A DNA stretch of 64,000 bases, from the NCBI RefSeq assembly GCF_006782915.1, contig NZ_VCNP01000052.1, positions 18,487 to 82,486 on the forward strand. The letters are read 5' to 3'. Shown in pieces: positions 6,821 to 13,085 of this stretch. The first letter of the stretch is position 1; every line of letters begins with the position of its first letter. The notes below the pieces were generated by a model. It was not told where the DNA came from. It worked only from the letters and a program-made list of their open reading frames with translations, and ran no database searches. Position numbers and translations under genes: made by a program. Source of the DNA: Streptomyces calvus. GTDB lineage: Bacteria; Actinomycetota; Actinomycetes; Streptomycetales; Streptomycetaceae.

Positions 6821-8905
6821 TCACAGGCTCAGCTCCGGGTGCAGCCGGTCCACGGTCCACACCTGGCGGCGCCGCGCCGACAGGGCGGTCAGCGCCAGCG
6901 CGCCCGCCGTGAAGGCCGCCAGCACGGCGCACGCCAGCCACACCGGCTGCAGACCACCGCCGCTGATGAGCCGCCGCAGCGCCTCCACGACGTGACTCAT
7001 CGGCAGGAACGGGTGCACCGCGTTGAAGAAGCCGGGGCTGGTCTGCACGGGGTACGTGCCGCCCGCCGAGGTGAGCTGGAGCATCAGCAGCGCCAGGACG
7101 AGGATCCGGCCCGCCGCGCCGAAGCGGGCGTTCAGCCACTGCACGATCGCCGCGAAGCACGCCGTCACCAGGAACAGGAACCCGACGGTGCCGGCCGCCC
7201 GCGCCATCTGCAGCCCGAGCCCCCAGTGCAGCACCGACATCAGCGCCACCGTCTGCGCCACTCCGATCGCCGCCACCGGCAGCCAGCCGGCCAGCGCGAT
7301 CCGCCACGCCGAGGCGCCCGCCGCGAGCGCCCGCCGGTTCATCGGCGCGATCAGCATGTACGCCACCATCGCGCCCACCCACAGCGACAGCGGGATGAAG
7401 TACGGGGCGAAGCCGGTGCCGTAGTCCGGCGCCTTGTGCAGGTCGCGGGAGACCAGCTGGACCGGGTCGGCCATCACCTCGGTGCGCCGGTCGCGGTCCC
7501 GCTCGTCGTAGTCGGGAATCCGCCCGGCCCCGTCGTGCAGCCCGCCGGCCAGTTCACCGGAACCGTCGACCAGCTTGTACAGACCGCCGTTCAGATCGTC
7601 CGCGCCGGTCTTCAGCCTGCCCACGCCCTTGTCCAGGTCCACCGCGCCGGTCTCGGCGGTGCCCAGGCCCTTGTTCAGCTTCTTCGCGCCGGCCGCGACC
7701 TTCCCGGCCCCGGAGTTCAGCCGGTTGATGCGGGTGACGGCGTCGTCGAGGTCCTCCGAGAGGTGCGGGGCGCGGTCGGCGAGCGCCCGCGCCTGCTTCT
7801 CCAGGGTGCCGAGGTGGGTGTCGAGCTGCTTCAGGTCGGTGCGGTGGTCCGTGACCAGGGTGTTCACGTCGTCGGCGACCGCCGCCGCGGCGGCCGTCGC
7901 GTCCCGGGCCTTCTCCAGGTCCGGGCAGGCGGGGTCCGGCAGGACGGCGTCCGCGCAGCGCGTCCGGTGCACCTCGGCCATGCCGGCGGACGCCGCGCGG
8001 GCGTCCTTGGCGGCGGCCGGCGCCTTCTCCTGGAGCGCGTCGAGGTCGTCGCGGAGCCCGCCAGCGGAGTCGGCGACGAACCGGGCGGTGTCGCCGATGG
8101 TCTTCTCGTTGGCCTTCAGGAAGGGGCCCACCTCGGCGTTCACCGCGTTGACCTTCTCGGCGAGCCTGCGCGTGCCGTCCGCGACCTTCTTCGAGCCGTC
8201 CGCCAGGTCACCGGCGCCGTCGTGGAGGTCCTTCAGCCCCTTGGACAGCTTGCCGCTGCCCTTGCGGGCGTCGTCCAGGCCGGCGGCGAGGTCCTTGGCG
8301 CCCTTCTCCGCCTTGCCGATGCCGCCGTTGAGTTCGTCCGCCCCCTCGGCCGCCTTCACGGTCTCGTCGTGGATGCCGGAGAACGACACGAAGATCCGGT
8401 CCAGGAAGGAACGCGAGGTCTTCGTCGACGCGGCCCGGCGCACCTCGCCGAAGACGGTCCGGGAGATCTGTCCGACGATGTAGTTGTTGGCGTCGTTCGT
8501 CCGCACCTGCAGCGCGCCGGTCTCGGGCGAGTCGCCCGAACTGGAGGCGATGCGGCGGCTGAAGTCGGCGGGCATGGTCAGCGACAGGTAGTACGTGCCG
8601 TCCTCGACGCCGCGGCGGGCCTCGGCCGCGCTCACCTCGTGCCAGTCGAAGGTGCCGCTGTCGCGCAGCCCCTCGGCGATGTCGTCGCCCGCGGTGATCC
8701 GCTTCCCGTCGGCCGGCGCCCCACGGTCCTCGTTCACCAGCGCCACCGGGATGCGGTCCAGCCGGCCGTACGGGTCCCAGAACGACCACAGGTACAGCGC
8801 GCCGTACAGCAGCGGCAGCACCAGCAGCGCGACCAGGGCCGCACGGGGCAGCGGGCCGCGGCCGAAGCGCCGCAGCTCAAGAGCGGCCAGTCGCGGCGAG
8901 CGCAT
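6821..8905 (-). CDS. YhgE/Pip-family membrane protein
   Basis: A 694-residue protein with a single N-terminal membrane helix (about residues 22-42), a long extracytoplasmic region of about 400 residues, and five to six C-terminal membrane helices from about residue 485. The soluble part has repeating heptad-like segments (for example LADGSKKVADGTRRLAEKV) that predict coiled coil, as in YhgE/Pip and EsaA-like proteins. It matches ABC-2-type permease architecture. It overlaps the upstream ATPase gene by 29 bases, which suggests the two form a transporter. The substrate is unknown; in other bacteria Pip-type proteins serve as phage receptors or type VII secretion accessories, and neither role is shown here. 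Confidence 0.88.
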   Translation of the reverse strand: MRSPRLAALELRRFGRGPLPRAALVALLVLPLLYGALYLWSFWDPYGRLDRIPVALVNEDRGAPADGKRITAGDDIAEGLRDSGTFDWHEVSAAEARRGVEDGTYYLSLTMPADFSRRIASSSGDSPETGALQVRTNDANNYIVGQISRTVFGEVRRAASTKTSRSFLDRIFVSFSGIHDETVKAAEGADELNGGIGKAEKGAKDLAAGLDDARKGSGKLSKGLKDLHDGAGDLADGSKKVADGTRRLAEKVNAVNAEVGPFLKANEKTIGDTARFVADSAGGLRDDLDALQEKAPAAAKDARAASAGMAEVHRTRCADAVLPDPACPDLEKARDATAAAAAVADDVNTLVTDHRTDLKQLDTHLGTLEKQARALADRAPHLSEDLDDAVTRINRLNSGAGKVAAGAKKLNKGLGTAETGAVDLDKGVGRLKTGADDLNGGLYKLVDGSGELAGGLHDGAGRIPDYDERDRDRRTEVMADPVQLVSRDLHKAPDYGTGFAPYFIPLSLWVGAMVAYMLIAPMNRRALAAGASAWRIALAGWLPVAAIGVAQTVALMSVLHWGLGLQMARAAGTVGFLFLVTACFAAIVQWLNARFGAAGRILVLALLMLQLTSAGGTYPVQTSPGFFNAVHPFLPMSHVVEALRRLISGGGLQPVWLACAVLAAFTAGALALTALSARRRQVWTVDRLHPELSL

Positions 8906-9779
8906 CGGCGTCCTCCTTCTCCTCGTGCTCCTCGTGCTCCTCGTGCTTGTCGTCGTCGTGCTCGTCGTGCCCGTCGTGCCCGTCGTGCTCGCCGTGGTGG
9001 TGCTTGTCGTGGTTGTGCTTGTCGTCGTCGTGCCTGTCCTGGCCGTGCTCGCCGTCGTGCTGCTGGTCCTCGTCGTGCGGGCCGGTCCCGGTGCGGACGG
9101 TCACGGCGTCGCGCGGTGCCTCGCTGCACACCGCCAGCACGGTGGTGCCGGCGGCGGCGACGGACCTCAACAGGTCCCATACGACGACGCGTTCGGCGGG
9201 CGGTAGCTTCAGGTCGACGTCGTCCACGCCGAGCAGCCGGGGCCGCCCCAGCAGCGCCAGCGCGAGCGACAGCCGCAGCGCCTCCACCCGCTCCAGATCC
9301 CGCACGGCGGTGCGCTCGCCCTTCGGCAGGGACTCCGGGTCCAGGCCGGCGGCGGCCAGGGCGGTGTCGACGCGCTCCCGCTCCTCGCGGGCGCGCACGG
9401 CGCGCGGGCGCGGCAGCAGGCGCCGCGGCGCGTCGCCGAACCGGCGCTGCAGCAGCGCCTGTTCGCGCAGGTGCTCGCCGACGGTGAGGGCCGGGTCCAG
9501 TTCGGTCACCCCGGCGACGTGCGCGAGCGCGCTGACCCGGCGTACGGCGGCCATCCGCCGGGGCAGTTCGAGACCGCCGACGGCGGCCTGGCCCTCCGTC
9601 GGACGCATCCGCCCGGTGAGCGCGAGCAGCAGGCAGGTGCGGCCCGAACCGGACGGCCCCTCCACCGCGATCAGCGACCCGGGCTCCGCGTCGGCCGAAA
9701 CCCCGCGGAACGCCCAGCCCCGCGGCCCCTTCAGACCGAATCCGCTAGCCGTGACGGCAAGTCCGTGCGGACCGTCCAC
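8877..9779 (-). CDS. Degenerate ABC-type ATPase with His/Asp/Glu-rich tail
   Basis: A 300-residue protein. Residues 1-220 follow the ABC ATP-binding fold: the Walker A region is GPSGSGRT (41-48) with Arg47 in place of the usual Lys, and the Walker B region is RLLGVDDVD (181-189) with Asp where the catalytic Glu usually sits. No LSGGQ signature is seen in the expected place. Residues about 235-290 form a highly charged tail with 16 His plus many Asp, Glu and Lys, a likely metal-binding or disordered segment. It overlaps the YhgE/Pip gene by 29 bases and is probably its cytoplasmic partner. Whether it still hydrolyses ATP is doubtful from the motifs alone. Confidence 0.82.
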   Translation of the reverse strand: MDGPHGLAVTASGFGLKGPRGWAFRGVSADAEPGSLIAVEGPSGSGRTCLLLALTGRMRPTEGQAAVGGLELPRRMAAVRRVSALAHVAGVTELDPALTVGEHLREQALLQRRFGDAPRRLLPRPRAVRAREERERVDTALAAAGLDPESLPKGERTAVRDLERVEALRLSLALALLGRPRLLGVDDVDLKLPPAERVVVWDLLRSVAAAGTTVLAVCSEAPRDAVTVRTGTGPHDEDQQHDGEHGQDRHDDDKHNHDKHHHGEHDGHDGHDEHDDDKHEEHEEHEEKEDADALAATGRS

Positions 9780-9797
9780 CCTGCCCCCAACATTTGA

Positions 9798-9811
9798 ACT
9801 GACTGGTCAGT
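9798..9811. promoter_or_regulatory. Probable TetR operator (perfect palindrome)
   Basis: ACTGAC-TG-GTCAGT is a perfect 6+6 inverted repeat, 18 bases upstream of the minus-strand ATPase start and therefore over its promoter. It has the size and symmetry of operators bound by TetR-family repressors of efflux operons. A further GTCAGTG half-site follows near 9866. The link to the regulator at 6153-6785 is inferred. Confidence 0.65.
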
Positions 9812-9945
9812 GCAAAAGTTAGCCCGAACGGTCGAGCGAAGCAAAAGCCCAGGTCAGAACGGATTGTCAGTGCCATACCTCACGATGTGCACATACGGCA
9901 CCTCGTGTCCGGGTGTGCCGTCACGAAGACGACAGGAGGTTCGTC

Positions 9946-10518
9946 ATGGCCAACTCGTCCGCGTCCGCGGCCCGTCGGCACCGCGCAACCCGCCCTGCCC
10001 CCTCGCTGAACGGCCCGGCGAGCGACATCCACCCCGTGCTGCGCCGCGCCGCGGCTCCGCCCGCCGCCCTCGACCTGCTCGCCCAGGCCCGTTCCGGACT
10101 CGACGAGGCCGCCGTCCTCGACACCCCCAACGAGCGCTATGCGACGGCCCATCTCGCTGCCCTGCGCACCGCCGCCGCCGTCCTCGCCGCCCGCGGACGG
10201 CCCGAGACCTCGCCCAGGGCCCGGGCCAGGATCCGCAGCGCCTGGGACGTGCTCCCCGAGATCGCACCCGAACTCACCGAATGGAGCGCGCTGTTCGCCG
10301 CCGGCGCCGCGCGCCGCGCCCGCGCCGAGGCGGGCATACAGGGCGCGGCGACGGTGCGGGACGCCGACGACCTGATACGTGACGCGGCGATGTTCCTCCG
10401 CCTGGTGGAACGCATGCTCGTCCTCCAGCCGGCCCTCCCGCAGCCCCGTACCGACACCGACCACCCCCGACCCGGAAGGCCCGACGACGCCCCCCGGGAC
10501 ATGCCGGACGCGGGCTGA
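9946..10518 (+). CDS. SAV_6107-family HEPN domain protein
   Basis: A 190-residue mostly helical protein. The family assignment rests on the segment from about residue 35 to 155 (LLAQARSGLDEAA, ERYATAHLAALRTAAAVL, SAWDVLPEIAPELTEWSALFAAGAARRARAEAG), which matches the SAV_6107 HEPN family of Streptomyces. An R-x4-H pattern (RYATAH) is visible, resembling the catalytic motif of HEPN RNases, although it sits earlier than usual. The start ATG 9946 has an excellent AGGAGG 6 bases upstream. The N- and C-termini are Pro/Arg-rich and probably disordered. The gene is divergent from the Pip unit. RNase activity is not established. Confidence 0.8.
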   Translation: MANSSASAARRHRATRPAPSLNGPASDIHPVLRRAAAPPAALDLLAQARSGLDEAAVLDTPNERYATAHLAALRTAAAVLAARGRPETSPRARARIRSAWDVLPEIAPELTEWSALFAAGAARRARAEAGIQGAATVRDADDLIRDAAMFLRLVERMLVLQPALPQPRTDTDHPRPGRPDDAPRDMPDAG

Positions 10519-10540
10519 CGCCAGACGGTGACCACGGCAC

Positions 10541-10646
10541 CGGGCGGTGGCCGTTGCGTGGGGCGGGCGGTGAGCACAGCGCCGAGCTGTGGCCGCAGCG
10601 CCGAGCGGTGGCCACGATGCCGGGCGGTGGCCGTTGCGTGGGGCGG
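10541..10646. repeat. Low-complexity gap with 26-bp direct repeat
   Basis: Identical 26-bp units at 10541-10566 and 10621-10646 (period 80) lie at the start of a 539-base gap (10519-11057). The rest of the gap is built from GGTGGC, GCATGGCGACGG and related short words. I see no credible gene in it; the open frames there are repeat-driven. Confidence 0.75.
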
Positions 10647-10975
10647 TGGCCGACCGTGCGGCGCCCCGCGCGGTGGCTCCGTCCGGGAACTCTCCGGGAC
10701 GCTCCGGATCGCCCCGATCGCCCCGGAGTGCTGCCGCCGAGCGAGCCGTGGTGACCGCGTGGCAGTGGCATGGCGACGGGCCGTGGCGGCATGGCGACGG
10801 GACCTGGCGACGGCGTGGCCACGACGCGGCGGCGCGGTGGCCCGGTGGCGCGGCGGTGCCCGGTTCGTGCCGTCCGCGCGAGCCCGTCGTCCGTCCTGTC
10901 GAGCGGGTGCGTATCGGGGAGTGGGCAGGTGGGCGGGGGCCGCGGGGGAGGCAATAGGGTGGGCAGCGCCTAAGC

Positions 10976-11006
10976 CCTTTTCCGGCCGGTACACGGCCGG
11001 AAAGGG
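10976..11006 (+). promoter_or_regulatory. 13-bp hairpin upstream of the methyltransferase gene
   Basis: The arms 10976-10988 and 10994-11006 are complementary over 13 positions (one G-T pair) around the loop GTACA. There is no T-run after it, and it lies 51 bases before the start of the next gene, so it may be a leader hairpin, an operator, or a terminator of readthrough from upstream. Confidence 0.5.
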
Positions 11007-11057
11007 AGTCCGAATGCTCCGCCGAGGTGGCGGTGCCGCGCCGAGGAGTCAACTGCC

Positions 11058-11828
11058 GTGTCGGACCCGATGCGATCCCGCGCCGCTCTCCGGACCGCCG
11101 TCGTCCGGGATGTCCTCCAGGACGCTCTGGAACGCCGGGTCAAGACCACCGGACGGCAGGCGCTGGACGTCCTCGACACCGGCGGCGGCAGCGGCAACTT
11201 CGCGGTTCCCCTCGCCCGGCTCGGCCACCGGGTGACCGTCGTCGACCCCAGCCCCAACGCGCTCTTCGCGCTGGAGCGCCGCGCCGCCGAGGCCGGTGTC
11301 GCCGACCGCGTCCAGGGCGTCCAGGGCGACGCCCACGGCCTCTTCGACGTGGCCGAGCGCGGCGGCTACGACGCCGTGCTCTGCCACGGCGTCCTGGAGT
11401 ACGTGGACGACCCGGCCGAGGGCGTCCGCAACGCCGTGGCCGCCCTGCGCCCCGGCGGCGTCCTCAGCGTGCTCGCCGCGAGCCTCGGCGGCGCCGTCCT
11501 CGCCCGCGCCCTCGCCGGGCACTTCACGGAGGCCCAGCAGGCGCTCGACGACCCGAACGGCCGATGGGGCACGGGCGACCCCATGCCGCGCCGCTTCACC
11601 GCCGACCAGCTCACCGCGCTCGTGGAGGGAGCCGGCCTCCGTGTCGGCGCCGTGCACGGCGTACGGGTCTTCGCCGACCTGGTCCCCGGCGTGCTCGTGG
11701 ACACCGAGCCCGGCGCCCTGGACGCCCTGCTCAAGCTGGAGGCCGCAGCCGCCGAACTCCCCGCCTTCCACTCCGTGGCCACCCAGCTCCACGTGCTCGG
11801 TGAGACGGAAGGTGACTCCGAGGCCTGA
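11058..11828 (+). CDS. Class I SAM-dependent methyltransferase
   Basis: A 256-residue protein with the Rossmann-like AdoMet fold. Motif I is LDVLDTGGGSGNFAVPLA (about residues 36-53), motif II ends in the acidic VTVVDPSPNA, and motif IV is YDAVLCHGVLEYVDDP. Overall it resembles CmoM/SmtA-type small-molecule or tRNA-modifying methyltransferases, but the substrate cannot be read from the sequence. GTG 11058 is chosen because a GAGGAG sits about 10 bases upstream and the product begins with the family's usual N-terminus. A perfect 28-bp palindrome follows the stop codon and probably ends the transcript. Confidence 0.88.
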   Translation: MSDPMRSRAALRTAVVRDVLQDALERRVKTTGRQALDVLDTGGGSGNFAVPLARLGHRVTVVDPSPNALFALERRAAEAGVADRVQGVQGDAHGLFDVAERGGYDAVLCHGVLEYVDDPAEGVRNAVAALRPGGVLSVLAASLGGAVLARALAGHFTEAQQALDDPNGRWGTGDPMPRRFTADQLTALVEGAGLRVGAVHGVRVFADLVPGVLVDTEPGALDALLKLEAAAAELPAFHSVATQLHVLGETEGDSEA

Positions 11829-11838
11829 GCGCCGCATG

Positions 11839-11866
11839 GGACGCGCCGCTGATCAGCGGCGCGTCC
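11839..11866. terminator. 28-bp perfect palindrome after the methyltransferase gene
   Basis: A perfect palindrome, GGACGCGCCGCTGA and its complement, begins 11 bases after the stop codon. It could form a very stable stem with a minimal loop, or a cruciform. The position suggests transcription termination without a T-run, common in this genus. Confidence 0.65.
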
Positions 11867-12118
11867 GGCGCCCACAGGCGCACATGGAGTGCGCCACAGG
11901 CCCCCCGAATGGCGGCTTGGCGCCGTATGATCGAAGGAGACCGTCCGGCATGACGGGTCCGCCGCCGGGGAATGAAAAGCCTCAGCGGGCCGGGTCGCGC
12001 ATGGCGGGAACCGGTTGGCCAATTGGCGCAGAGGGGCGGGTTTCACGGGGGCGATTCCCTGCCTATCCTGAAGGGACCCCCCGGGTCGCCCCGGCGACTG
12101 CACGATGAGGAGGACTCC

Positions 12119-12523
12119 GTGCCGCTCTCGGAGCACGAGCAGCGCATGCTCGAGCAAATGGAGCGAGCGCTGTACGCCGAAGATCCCAAGTTCGCGACGG
12201 CGCTCGAGGGAAGCGGGCTGCGTACGTACACCCGGCGACGGGTCTACCAGGCGGTCGCCGGCTTCCTCGTGGGTATTGCGCTCCTCATGGCCGGTATGGT
12301 CGCCCAGCAGGTCTGGCTCAGCGTCGTGGGATTCCTCGTGATGCTGGGCTGCGCGGTTCTCGCGGTGACCGGCTGGCGCAAGGCCCCCAAGCCGGGCGAA
12401 CAGGCAGCCGCCGGTACCCCGGGCGCGCCGCAGGCGGGCCGTCAGGGCAGACAGCGCCGTTCCATGATGGACCGCATCGAGGAGCGGTGGCAGCGCCGCC
12501 GCGACGAACAGGGCGGCCACTAG
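12119..12523 (+). CDS. DUF3040 membrane protein
   Basis: A 134-residue protein with the DUF3040 N-terminal signature MPLSEHEQRMLEQMERALYA, then two membrane helices (about residues 43-62 and 68-85), then a basic Gly/Ala/Gln tail ending RRRDEQGGH. DUF3040 proteins are widespread and uncharacterised in actinobacteria and often lie beside the division cluster, as here. GTG 12119 is chosen because AGGAGGAC lies just upstream and the protein then starts at the family signature; the frame is open back to 11972. A perfect terminator hairpin follows. The function is unknown. Confidence 0.9.
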   Translation: MPLSEHEQRMLEQMERALYAEDPKFATALEGSGLRTYTRRRVYQAVAGFLVGIALLMAGMVAQQVWLSVVGFLVMLGCAVLAVTGWRKAPKPGEQAAAGTPGAPQAGRQGRQRRSMMDRIEERWQRRRDEQGGH

Positions 12524-12569
12524 AGCCCCGGGGGCGGCCCCGGGCGGAGAGCCCGGCGAAGACATCGCT

Positions 12570-12604
12570 CAGGGGGTGACCACCGACTCGGTGGTCACCC
12601 CCTG
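12570..12604. terminator. 15-bp perfect hairpin terminator after the DUF3040 gene
   Basis: The arms 12570-12584 and 12590-12604 are perfectly complementary around the loop GACTC. It lies 46 bases downstream of the DUF3040 stop and can act on the plus-strand transcript. Confidence 0.85.
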
Positions 12605-12802
12605 ACGCATACTCCGGCAGCACCCGTCCGATGGCAGCACACGCCCGCGCCGCACCCTCGTCGAAGTCGGCCGGACGCCGTGCGGCGGACCGCCCGAAAC
12701 CGCCCCGCCACCCACGTCCTCATCCCTGCTGCCGCGACGGCCCCGCCGCCCTCGACCTCATCCCGCAGCCGGCACAGCCCCGCCGCCCGGCCTCGTCGTC
12801 AG

Positions 12803-13085
12803 CCCGTTGCCGGGACGCCCTCGCCCCACCGGCCGTCCTCACCCCGTTGCACGGGACGCCCCCCGTCCCACCGGCCTCGACCTCACCCCATTGCCGAGAC
12901 GCCCCCCGCCCCGCCGGCCGTCCTTACCCCGTTGCCGGGGCGCCCCGCCCCGCCGGCCGTCCTTACCCCGTTGCCGGGGCGCCCCCGTCCCACCACACCT
13001 CGACCTCACCCCCGTTGCACGGGACGCCCCTGCCCCACCGCCCTCGTCGTCAGCCCCGCTGCCGGAACGGCCCCCGCCCCGCCAA
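12803..13085. repeat. 39-44-bp minisatellite, about seven units
   Basis: Units begin with CCCCGTTGC (variants CCATTGC and CCGCTGC) near 12803, 12844, 12888, 12929, 12968, 13012 and 13057, each followed by GACGCCCC-type and CCACCGGCC-type words. The array fills the space between the DUF3040 terminator and the convergent transglutaminase gene, and runs over that gene's stop codon (13050-13052), so the unit seems to derive from its 3' end. No gene is seen in 12605-13049. Confidence 0.8.
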
